NCBI GenBank assembly: GCA_964594365.1
Contig: CAZQMB010000019.1
Span: forward strand, 1 to 20,510
Direction: 5' to 3'
From: CAIUSP01 sp964594365
GTDB lineage: Bacteria > Actinomycetota > Thermoleophilia > Solirubrobacterales > 70-9
DNA: 20,510 bases
This document shows positions 8,636-15,481 of this stretch, piece by piece. The notes under the pieces were generated by a model, which saw nothing but the letters and a program-made list of their open reading frames with translations, searched no databases and was not told the origin of the DNA. Position 1 is the first letter of the stretch; every line of letters starts with the position of its first letter. Both the position numbers and the translations under genes were made by a program.

Positions 8636-9675
8636 GAGCCGGCCCCGAATACTGCGTCAGCCACCACCTCGCTGTCGGCCTCGCAGGTGACGACCTCCGG
8701 ACCTTCCGAGATGGCGGTATCGGGGTCCTTCAGTCCGTGTCCGGTGAGTACGCACACGACGGTCTCGGGGGTCTTGCCGTCCTCGGCCACCGGCAGTCCG
8801 TACTCGATCAGGCCCGCGAGGCTTGCCGCGCACGATGGTTCACAGAACACGCCGTCCTCCGAGGCGACGAAGCGATAGGCATCAAGGATCTGACGGTCGG
8901 TGACCATCTCGATCGCCCCGCCGGACTCGGATATCGCCGACTCGGCCTCCTTCCAGCGGGCCGGGTTCCCGATCCTGATCGCCGAGGCGACGGTCTCGGG
9001 CTTCTCCACCCTCTCACCACGAACGATCGGGGCGGCACCTTCTGCCTGGAAGCCGTAGAGGACCGGCGAGGTGTCGTACTCCCGGAAGCCCTTCCAGTAC
9101 GCGGTCACGTTGCCGCCGTTCCCGACCGGGATGGCGAGCGCGTCGGGTGGTCCGTCGAGCTCGTCGCAGATTTCGAATGCGGCTGTCTTCTGGCCCTCGA
9201 GGCGATGCGGGTTGATCGAATTCACCAGCGCGATCGGGTGCTTCTCGGTCAGGTCCCTGACTATCTCCAGCGCCTGGTCGAAGTTCCCTTTCAGCGAGAT
9301 CACCTTGGCACCGTGCATCAGCGACTGGGCGAGCTTCCCGGCGGCGATCTTCCCCTCCGGGACGATCACAACTCCGTGCAGGCCGGCGCGCGCGGCGTAG
9401 GCACTGGCGCTGGCGGCGGTGTTGCCGGTCGAGGCGCAGATCACTGCCTCGGCACCCTCGGCCTTGGCCATCGTCACGGCCATGGTCATGCCACGGTCCT
9501 TGAAGGATCCCGTGGGGTTCAGACCCTCGAACTTGAGCAGGATCCGGGCCCCGATCTTCTCGGACAGTCTCGGTGCCTCGATCAGCGGCGTCGATCCTTC
9601 GTAGAGGGTCACTATCTCCGCCTCAGCGGGTACCTGGAGGTGGTCTCGGTAGCGCTCGATCAACGGGACGGTCAT
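8632..9675 (-). CDS. thrC: Threonine synthase
   Basis: A PLP enzyme of 347 residues that converts O-phosphohomoserine to threonine. The cofactor-binding lysine is K59 in GLNPTGSFKDRGM (51-63). STGNTAASASAYAARAG (82-98) is the substrate/cofactor Asn loop, and PVGNGGN (183-189) is the phosphate-binding loop. Its compact size and the absence of a long N-terminal domain place it with the short bacterial type rather than the E. coli long form. The ATG start overlaps the hom stop by four bases (ATGA), and its own stop overlaps the thrB start by four, so three genes are translationally chained. Confidence 0.96.
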   Translation of the reverse strand: MTVPLIERYRDHLQVPAEAEIVTLYEGSTPLIEAPRLSEKIGARILLKFEGLNPTGSFKDRGMTMAVTMAKAEGAEAVICASTGNTAASASAYAARAGLHGVVIVPEGKIAAGKLAQSLMHGAKVISLKGNFDQALEIVRDLTEKHPIALVNSINPHRLEGQKTAAFEICDELDGPPDALAIPVGNGGNVTAYWKGFREYDTSPVLYGFQAEGAAPIVRGERVEKPETVASAIRIGNPARWKEAESAISESGGAIEMVTDRQILDAYRFVASEDGVFCEPSCAASLAGLIEYGLPVAEDGKTPETVVCVLTGHGLKDPDTAISEGPEVVTCEADSEVVADAVFGAGS

Positions 9676-10898
9676 GGCCGAGCCTCCTCCTCGATCACGC
9701 GGATCGAACGGGGCGCCGAGCGCATGAAGTCGAGCTTCCCGAGCTCGTCGACCGCAGCGGCGAAATCCTTCTCGGGAACCTCGTGCATGACCATCACCAG
9801 CCGTGCATCCTCCCCGAGTCCGCGCTGGACCACGCTCCTGACCGAGATACCGTGACGGCCGAGCACCTCGGCGACGCTTGCGAGTACTCCGGGCTGGTCA
9901 GCCACCTCGAGGTGCAGGTAGAAGGCCGACGAGCGGTCGGTGGCCATCTTCGCCGGCGAAGCCTCTGGCGGCAACGGTGATCCGCCGGAGAGGACCGACA
10001 CCAGATCTCCCAGAACCGCCGATGCGGTCTCCGGGCCACCGGCGCCCGGTCCGGAGAGGGTGATCTCGTTGATCTGCGGCGCAAAGAGAGTCACTGCGTT
10101 GAACGCGCCCTCGACCGGCGCCAGAGGATGGCCCGGGTAGAGGAAACAGGGGAACACGCTCACGGACACGCCGTCACCGGAGCGCTCGGCGATCCCGAGG
10201 AGCTTCAAGGAGAGCCCGAGCTCCTTGGCGTAGGCGAGGTCGTCGGGGCGGATCTCCTCGATCCCCTCGCAAGCGACATCGGCGAGATCCACCGAAACGC
10301 CAAAGGCCAGCCGGGCGAGGATCGCCATCTTCGCGGCCGCGTCGGCTCCCGTGACGTCGTCGGTGGGATCTGACTCCGCGTAGCCGAGTTCTTTGGCGTC
10401 GGCCAGTGCGTCCTCGTAGCTCGCACCGGTCCGGGCCATCTCGGTCAGGATGAAGTTGGTGGTGCCGTTGACGATTCCGTAGACGCGATCGATCTCTATC
10501 TCCCCCACGCTCTCGGATATCACGCGCACGATCGGGATCGCTCCGGCGACCGCTGCCTCGAACCGCAGCTGCGCTCCGTGCTCGCGAGCCGCCGCGAACA
10601 ACTCCTCGCCGTGCTGTGCCACGAGTTGCTTATTGGCGGTGATCACCGCCTTGCCCTGCGAAAGCGCCGCGAGTACGTACTCACGTGCGGGCTCGATCCC
10701 GCCGATCAACTCGACGATCACATCGCTGTCGGCGAGGATCTGGTCGAAGTCACCGCTGCTGGTGTTCAAGACCCCCGAGATCTCCGGGTTCTTGCCGGTC
10801 GAAGCCGCAATGGCATCCGCCCGCTCGCCGAGCAGTTCCTCGAATGCCGAGCCCACGGTGCCGCGTCCGAGCAGACCGATCTTCACCTTCTCACCCAT
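9672..10898 (-). CDS. hom: Homoserine dehydrogenase with C-terminal ACT domain
   Basis: This 408-residue NAD(P)-dependent enzyme reduces aspartate semialdehyde to homoserine, the branch point away from lysine. The dinucleotide loop is GLLGRGTVG (8-16). The substrate and catalytic part includes NGTTNFILTEM (144-154) and GYAESDPTDDVTGADAAAKMAILA (172-195), with K190 in the position of the family's catalytic lysine. From about residue 327 an ACT domain follows (LHLEVADQPGVLASVAEVLGRHG), the usual site of threonine feedback inhibition in Gram-positive enzymes. It is not fused to aspartate kinase. ATG start two bases after the lysA stop, and the stop overlaps thrC, so it belongs to one operon with both. 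Confidence 0.96.
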   Translation of the reverse strand: MGEKVKIGLLGRGTVGSAFEELLGERADAIAASTGKNPEISGVLNTSSGDFDQILADSDVIVELIGGIEPAREYVLAALSQGKAVITANKQLVAQHGEELFAAAREHGAQLRFEAAVAGAIPIVRVISESVGEIEIDRVYGIVNGTTNFILTEMARTGASYEDALADAKELGYAESDPTDDVTGADAAAKMAILARLAFGVSVDLADVACEGIEEIRPDDLAYAKELGLSLKLLGIAERSGDGVSVSVFPCFLYPGHPLAPVEGAFNAVTLFAPQINEITLSGPGAGGPETASAVLGDLVSVLSGGSPLPPEASPAKMATDRSSAFYLHLEVADQPGVLASVAEVLGRHGISVRSVVQRGLGEDARLVMVMHEVPEKDFAAAVDELGKLDFMRSAPRSIRVIEEEARP

Positions 10899-10900
10899 GA

Positions 10901-12232
10901 TCAGACGTCTCTTCCACTCAGGTCCTGCCAGGTCTCTCGGCGGACCACGACCCGCGCCTCACCCCCGGAGCAGAAGACCACCGGTGGACGGGGGACGCCG
11001 TTGTAGTTGTTGGCCATCGCGTGACCGTAGGCACCGGTTGCGGCGACCACCAGCAGGTCGCCCGGTGCCACCTCCGGCAGCGGTGCCGCCTCGATCAGGA
11101 CATCCCCGGATTCGCAGTGCTTGCCGACCACGGTCACCTCTTCGCTGGCCCCTGCGTCCGGACGATCGGCCAGAACGGCCTGATAGCGGGCGTCGTAGAG
11201 CATCGGTCGCAGGTTGTCGGACATGCCGCCATCGACCGCGACGATGCGCCGGTCGCCGGCTTGTTTGGTGGTGCCGACGCGGTAGATGGTCACACCGGCG
11301 GAGCCGACCAGGGACCTTCCCGGCTCGACCGCGATCCGCGGTGCGTCTCCGAAGGCCTTCCTCACGGCGGCGCACTTGAGCGCGGCGTACTCGTCGACCG
11401 AGGGCGGAGTCTGCTCGTCGAGATAGGCGATCGCCAGACCGCCACCGACATTGACTATCTCCGGCTGGAGGGAGTGCTCGCGGCTGAACTCACCGAGCGC
11501 AGCGATTGCGCTCTCGTAGGAATCGAGGTCGAACAACTGCGAGCCGATGTGCGCGTGGAGTCCGACCAGATTCAGATTCGCGCAGTCGCCGAGCAACTCG
11601 AGTGCCCTTGCGGCCTCTCCTGTTGCGAGGTCGAATCCGAACTTCGAACCCGAGCCCCCGGTGGAGATGTACTGGTGGGTGTCGGGATCGATCCCCGGCG
11701 TGACCCTGATCAGTACGTCCTGCGGACGCTCCGCAAGACCGTCGATCAGGCGGAGCTCGTCGGCGGAGTCACAGACGATGTAGCCGACTCCGGACTCGAG
11801 CGCGAGGCGTACCTCGTCGGCCGACTTGTTGTTGCCGTGCATGTGGATCCGCGTTGGATCGAATCCCGCCTCGAGTGCCATCGTGAGTTCACCTCCGGAG
11901 GCAACGTCCACCGAAAGCCCCTCCTCGCGGAAGAGCCGGTACGAAGCCAGACAGGGAAAGGACTTGCTGGCGAACAGGATCTCGGTCTCTCCACCGTGCC
12001 GCTGGAAGGCCTCCAGGTATTCGCGCGCGCGGTCGCGCATGTCCTGCTCTGCGTAGACATAGGCGGGGGTACCCAGCTCCGAAGCGAGCTCGACCAGATC
12101 GCAGCCGCCGATCTCGAGTCGTCCCTTTTCGTTGATCCGGGAATCAGCGGGCCAGGCAGGCGATGTCGCCACCGGATCCACCGGTGTCTGGGGACTCTTC
12201 GCCTTTTCCGCTCTTGCAGGCATGAAGCGCAT
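10901..12232 (-). CDS. lysA: Diaminopimelate decarboxylase
   Basis: A PLP enzyme of fold type III that decarboxylates meso-diaminopimelate to lysine. Numbered from the ATG at 12232 (443 residues): cofactor lysine K90 in FASKSFPC, HAHIGSQ (226-232), EPGRSLVG (303-310), and the second-subunit active-site motif CESGD with C373. The frame stays open to 12385, but residues before 12232 show no family similarity and would overlap the divergent hydrolase gene, so I chose the ATG at 12232; ATGs at 12223 and 12295 are alternatives and none has a clear ribosome site. The 61 bases between it and the divergent hydrolase must hold both promoters, yet I see no convincing -10 box. First gene of the leftward run. 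Confidence 0.94.
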   Translation of the reverse strand: MRFMPARAEKAKSPQTPVDPVATSPAWPADSRINEKGRLEIGGCDLVELASELGTPAYVYAEQDMRDRAREYLEAFQRHGGETEILFASKSFPCLASYRLFREEGLSVDVASGGELTMALEAGFDPTRIHMHGNNKSADEVRLALESGVGYIVCDSADELRLIDGLAERPQDVLIRVTPGIDPDTHQYISTGGSGSKFGFDLATGEAARALELLGDCANLNLVGLHAHIGSQLFDLDSYESAIAALGEFSREHSLQPEIVNVGGGLAIAYLDEQTPPSVDEYAALKCAAVRKAFGDAPRIAVEPGRSLVGSAGVTIYRVGTTKQAGDRRIVAVDGGMSDNLRPMLYDARYQAVLADRPDAGASEEVTVVGKHCESGDVLIEAAPLPEVAPGDLLVVAATGAYGHAMANNYNGVPRPPVVFCSGGEARVVVRRETWQDLSGRDV

Positions 12233-12293
12233 TGTGACGGCATCAGGCGTGGCGGGTGACACGAACCCCTGCGTTTTCGGCAACACTTTCGCC

Positions 12294-13025
12294 ATGCTTG
12301 GAACGCTGTCGCCGGCCGAAACTGGTGAGACGGGGGGAATCGCCTGGCACCTCTGGACTCCGGATCCGGAGGTGCACACGGGCACGCGTCCCGCAGTCTT
12401 GATTTGTCACGGGGGTGCAGCTCGAAAGGAAGACCACAAGAGTTTCGGAGCCCTCGCTGCCTCGAAGGGTTGGTTCGCGCTGGCCTACGATTCCCGCGGA
12501 CACGGTGAGAGCAGGGAGTTGGCCGCCAACTGCGCAGACCTGATCACAGATGTGGAAGAGATGACGGGCTACCTCGCCTCCCGCCATCGCGTCGACCCCA
12601 CCAAGGTCGTGGTTCGTGGATGGTGCCTGGGAGCGAAGATGGCCCTCCACGCGGCCTGCAGAGAGCGCGGACGAATTGCGGGAGTAATCGCAATATCGCC
12701 GATGCACGAAGACGGTCTGAAGATCGCAGTCACCTCCAAGAAGCTCGATGTCAACATCCCCGACCACGATTCGGTCCTCTCCTGGATCGACGAAAATCAG
12801 CTGGTCGACGACATTCCATCGCTAGCGGATGTCCCGCTGCTGATCCAGCATGCTCAGGGCGATAAGTTGGTGCCGATCTCCTACAGCCGGACCATCTTCG
12901 AGGCCGCAGGGGACCCCAAGCGGTTCATCGAAATACCTGAGGGCGACCACCGCTCCGGTGAGCACCTGCCCGAACTGCAGGCTGAAAGCCTCGACTGGAT
13001 GACAGCATTGCTGGAAGAGCGATGA
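12294..13025 (+). CDS. Alpha/beta hydrolase, dienelactone-hydrolase-like, Cys nucleophile
   Basis: A 243-residue alpha/beta hydrolase. The oxyanion region is ICHGG (37-41), the nucleophile elbow GWCLG places Cys111 where most members have Ser, and the acid and base are probably D190 (HAQGDKLVP) and H219 (EGDHRS). A Cys nucleophile is typical of dienelactone hydrolases. The ATG at 12294 was chosen because from there the protein aligns without gaps to the next gene's product over the first 70 residues (shared P7, E9, G11, G15); upstream in-frame starts give sequence with no counterpart. No good ribosome site is seen. Its stop overlaps the next start by four bases. Substrate unknown; wobble positions look less GC-rich than in its neighbour. 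Confidence 0.87.
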   Translation: MLGTLSPAETGETGGIAWHLWTPDPEVHTGTRPAVLICHGGAARKEDHKSFGALAASKGWFALAYDSRGHGESRELAANCADLITDVEEMTGYLASRHRVDPTKVVVRGWCLGAKMALHAACRERGRIAGVIAISPMHEDGLKIAVTSKKLDVNIPDHDSVLSWIDENQLVDDIPSLADVPLLIQHAQGDKLVPISYSRTIFEAAGDPKRFIEIPEGDHRSGEHLPELQAESLDWMTALLEER

Positions 13026-13735
13026 CCCAACCTAGGAATCCGGACGAGATCGGAGTCGCCTCGGGTCTGGCCTTCGCGCTCAGACTTCCCGACCCGACCG
13101 AACATTCTGGCCCGCACCCCGGTGTGGTGATCTGCCACGGCGCGGGATCCTGCAAGGAGAACCACGCCGACTTCGCCGTGATGGCGGCCTCGAAGGGCTG
13201 GGTCGCGCTCGCCTTCGACGCCCGAGGTCACGGTGAGACCGGTCCCGGGCTGGACGACCAGGCCGTTCCAGATGTGCTCAGGATGGTCGAACTCCTGCGC
13301 GCGCGGCCAGACGTAGACCCCGCCCGCGTGATCGTGCGTGGCTCGAGCATGGGGGGCGCACTCGCGCTCTACGGCGCCTGCTCCTCCATGGAGGTGGCCG
13401 GAGCGATAGCGGTTTGTCCGGCACCGGAGCAGGGTCTGCTGATGGGCCTGAAGGCCGGCGCCTTCGAGATCAGGGTGGCGGATCTACCTGCGATCGAGAG
13501 ATGGATCGCCCGACACAGGCTGATCGACGAGATAGCCCAGATGAGCGGCCGACCGTTATTGCTGATCCACGCCGAGGGCGACGAGCAGGTCCCGATCTCG
13601 CACAGCCGACACCTCTACGCCGCTGCCGGCGAGCCGAAGCGTCTGATCGAGGTCCCCGGCGGGGACCATCGCTCCACCCAGCACGATCCTGCTCTGCAGG
13701 CCGAAAGCCTCGACTGGGTGGAGGAGAGACTCTGA
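13022..13735 (+). CDS. Alpha/beta hydrolase paralogue, Ser nucleophile
   Basis: A 237-residue homologue of the gene directly upstream, similar over its whole length, for instance AASKGWVALAFDARGHGE (55-72) and the C-terminal GDHRS...LQAESLDW. Here the elbow is GSSMG with Ser109, and the likely acid and base are D187 (HAEGDEQVP) and H216. No signal peptide, so cytoplasmic. ATG start overlaps the upstream stop (ATGA), so the pair is one operon and probably arose by tandem duplication. The differing nucleophile suggests the two act on different substrates or steps. It ends 10 bases before the convergent M23 hydrolase gene, with no hairpin of terminator quality between them. Confidence 0.88.
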   Translation: MTQPRNPDEIGVASGLAFALRLPDPTEHSGPHPGVVICHGAGSCKENHADFAVMAASKGWVALAFDARGHGETGPGLDDQAVPDVLRMVELLRARPDVDPARVIVRGSSMGGALALYGACSSMEVAGAIAVCPAPEQGLLMGLKAGAFEIRVADLPAIERWIARHRLIDEIAQMSGRPLLLIHAEGDEQVPISHSRHLYAAAGEPKRLIEVPGGDHRSTQHDPALQAESLDWVEERL

Positions 13736-13745
13736 GGTTTACCGA

Positions 13746-14882
13746 CTACAGGTAGGCCATTGGATCGGTGGCCTGGCCGCCGATCCTGACCTCGAAGTGC
13801 AGGTGGTCGCCGTAGCAGTGACCGGTACAGCCGACGTAGCCGATCACCTCACCCTGGGACACCCGGCCGCTGGTGCGAGCGAAGCGGGACTGATGGGCGT
13901 AGCAACTGGAGAGACCGCCCCCGTGGTCGATGCAGGTGTACTGGCCGTATCCGCCGTACCAACTCGCCAGCACGATGTTGCCCGACTTGACGGCCCGGAT
14001 CGCCGTTCCGGATGGTGCGGCGATATCGACGCCCTCGTGCATCCTGCCCCAACGCGGCCCGAAGCCGGACACGATCGAGCCGCTGACCGGCCAGATGAAT
14101 CCGGCCGCACCAGGCTGGATCGGACCGACGTAACCGCCGAGCTGCTCGGCGATCTGTGCAGACATGTCGGAGAGGTCACCCTCCAGCTTCTCGCGATGCT
14201 CAGAGACGCTGGCGAGCGTCGCCTGGTGAGCGGCGCGGGCGGCGGCGAGTGCCTGCTGCTTCTGCTCCAGAGACTCGCGGGCCTCCTTCAGCTCGAGGCG
14301 GTTCTCCTTGATCGCATCGCGAGCCTTGCGGATCTTCTGCACGACCTTGGCGATCTCGTTGCGCATCTGGGTCACGCTGACGACGATCCGGTCGTCCTGG
14401 CTCTTGATCTCCTGCAGGTAGTCGGCGCGGGCCACGAGGTCGTCGAAGCCGTTCGAGTTCAGCACCACCGTCACGAGATCGGGCTCGCCGCTCTTGTACA
14501 TGTCCACCAGTCGCATCTCGAGGATCGCGATCGATCGCTCGAGTCGGGTCTTGGTGCGATTCAGCTTCTGCTGCTCGGCCCTGAGCTCCTTCTGCTTGGC
14601 CTCGAGCTTCGCGACGACTCGTGCTTCCACGGACTTCAGTGCGTTGACCTCCGAGGTGAGGGTGGCGAGCTGCCTCGACTCGGTGGAGATCTGCGAAGTC
14701 AGTACGCCTTCCTTCTGCTGGGCCTGCTCGACCTTGGCCTGGGTATCGTCGTATCGCTCCTGCAGAGACTTGGCGCCGAAGGCGGCCGTCGGCAGCGTCA
14801 CCGCAGCGAATACGGCAACGACGAACAGGAGCACTCGAGTGCTCAGCTGGGATCGCCTGTGGTCTGTCTGCATCTGGTTCAT
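13746..14882 (-). CDS. Secreted coiled-coil M23 peptidoglycan hydrolase
   Basis: Numbered from the ATG at 14882 (378 residues): signal peptide 1-37 with cleavage near AFG-AKS, then two long coiled-coil stretches rich in Q, E, K and L (about 40-120 and 150-245), then a C-terminal M23 metallopeptidase domain. Zinc ligands are H282 and D286 (HEGVD) and H362 of HLH (360-362), with H330 in the CYAH motif. This is the EnvC/NlpD-like or CwlO-like layout of enzymes that cut peptidoglycan crosslinks during growth and division. Four cysteines (317, 327, 352, 356) occur, all in the M23 domain. A second ATG at 14873 has a better spaced AGAG and may be the true start. A c-di-AMP riboswitch forms its leader. 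Confidence 0.92.
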   Translation of the reverse strand: MNQMQTDHRRSQLSTRVLLFVVAVFAAVTLPTAAFGAKSLQERYDDTQAKVEQAQQKEGVLTSQISTESRQLATLTSEVNALKSVEARVVAKLEAKQKELRAEQQKLNRTKTRLERSIAILEMRLVDMYKSGEPDLVTVVLNSNGFDDLVARADYLQEIKSQDDRIVVSVTQMRNEIAKVVQKIRKARDAIKENRLELKEARESLEQKQQALAAARAAHQATLASVSEHREKLEGDLSDMSAQIAEQLGGYVGPIQPGAAGFIWPVSGSIVSGFGPRWGRMHEGVDIAAPSGTAIRAVKSGNIVLASWYGGYGQYTCIDHGGGLSSCYAHQSRFARTSGRVSQGEVIGYVGCTGHCYGDHLHFEVRIGGQATDPMAYL

Positions 14883-14903
14883 CTCTGTTCGCTGCCTGAC
14901 GCT

Positions 14904-15039
14904 CGTGCCTGCGGAGTTAGCTGTCGGGCTCGCGTCACCTACTCTGAACGACGCTCGGCTCACATGTGGGAGAAGCCTTTCGCCCCTGATACTTGGGTCC
15001 CCCGCTCTCCGACCGACTGGCGGTTGGAGATTCGGCAAT
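14904..15039 (-). ncRNA. c-di-AMP riboswitch (ydaO-yuaA class)
   Basis: The leader of the M23 hydrolase carries the conserved blocks of the ydaO-yuaA RNA in the right order on the minus strand: UUGCCGAAU (5' P1 strand, from 15038), a local hairpin closing with CGGUCGGAGAG, GGGGGACCCA, GGGGCGAA, and the highly conserved CCCGACAGCUAACUCCGCAGGCA whose GGCA (14906-14909) closes P1 with UGCC. This class binds two c-di-AMP molecules and usually switches cell-wall hydrolase and osmolyte or potassium transport genes off. Association with peptidoglycan hydrolases in actinobacteria is established. Only about 22 bases separate P1 from the first ATG and no terminator hairpin with a U-tract is seen, so control of translation is more likely than termination. 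Recognised from memory of the consensus, not by a covariance search. Confidence 0.9.
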
Positions 15040-15045
15040 AGGAGA

Positions 15046-15074
15046 ATATTAGCAAACCCTCACAGATCTATCCA
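15046..15074 (-). promoter_or_regulatory. Promoter of the riboswitch-M23 hydrolase transcript
   Basis: On the minus strand TAATAT (15046-15051) is a good -10 box, and TGGATA (15069-15074) at a 17-base spacing matches the -35 consensus at four of six. The predicted start, about seven bases past the -10, is at 15038-15039, exactly where the riboswitch P1 helix begins. That agreement supports both calls. Confidence 0.65.
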
Positions 15075-15107
15075 GCGCTGCCCTGTCCGGCACCCGGAGA
15101 TGCGAAA

Positions 15108-15365
15108 GTGCTGTCGATGAGCGAACGCGAGCGCGCAGACAGACTCACCGGCGAGAGGCCGATCACGGTCGAGGACATCCGTGCGCTCGCCGGCCCCTCC
15201 ACCCCACACTTCTCGCTCCAGGTCCGGAACCGGATCGCCCAGATCATCGCGGACCTCCCCGAGGGAGATCCAGTCCGGGTCGAGGGTGAGAAGCAGATCG
15301 AGCGCCTGACCCAGCTGGCCGAGTTCACCGGCGATCCGCGAAGCGGCACCGGCGCAGGTCACTGA
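15108..15365 (+). CDS. Small hypothetical protein
   Basis: An 85-residue soluble protein of unknown function. It is helical and charged, with an N-terminal SERERADRLTGERPITVEDIRALAGPSTPHF and a C-terminal pair of predicted helices (VRNRIAQIIADL and VEGEKQIERLTQLAEF); the glycine-rich end GDPRSGTGAGH looks disordered. I recognise no domain. The GTG at 15108 has GGAG eight bases upstream (15096-15099); an ATG at 15117 is the alternative. Wobble positions are GC-rich as in real genes here, and the overlapping minus-strand frames look like shadows. It diverges from the riboswitch-controlled hydrolase and shares its AT-rich promoter region. The following 116 bases to the thiolase stop hold nothing I can name. 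Confidence 0.65.
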   Translation: MLSMSERERADRLTGERPITVEDIRALAGPSTPHFSLQVRNRIAQIIADLPEGDPVRVEGEKQIERLTQLAEFTGDPRSGTGAGH

Positions 15366-15481
15366 CGACCTAGCGTCGCTCGATCAGGTGTCTCGCGCGG
15401 GTGGCGGCGAGGATCGCTGCGCGCGCGATAAGCGGGTGCAGCGATCCGGAGCCGTCAGGACCCGCGCGCCGAAACCTGAAC

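Noticed and set aside
10901..12385. Longer form of lysA starting at 12385
   Set aside because: The extra 51 residues are not like any LysA N-terminus and overlap the coding start of the divergent hydrolase, whose start is supported by its paralogue.
13736..13745. Possible terminator between the convergent hydrolase and M23 genes
   Set aside because: The gap is 10 bases; only a 4-base TACC/GGTA pairing is present, with no U-tract.
13746..15038. M23 hydrolase starting at 15038
   Set aside because: The extension would translate the riboswitch and places the signal peptide inside the protein; the ATG at 14882 or 14873 puts it at the N-terminus.
15370..15481. Minus-strand open stretch ending in ATRARHLIERR, looking like a gene remnant next to the thiolase end
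   Set aside because: It has no start codon before running into the thiolase gene, is too short to test, and has no recognisable match.
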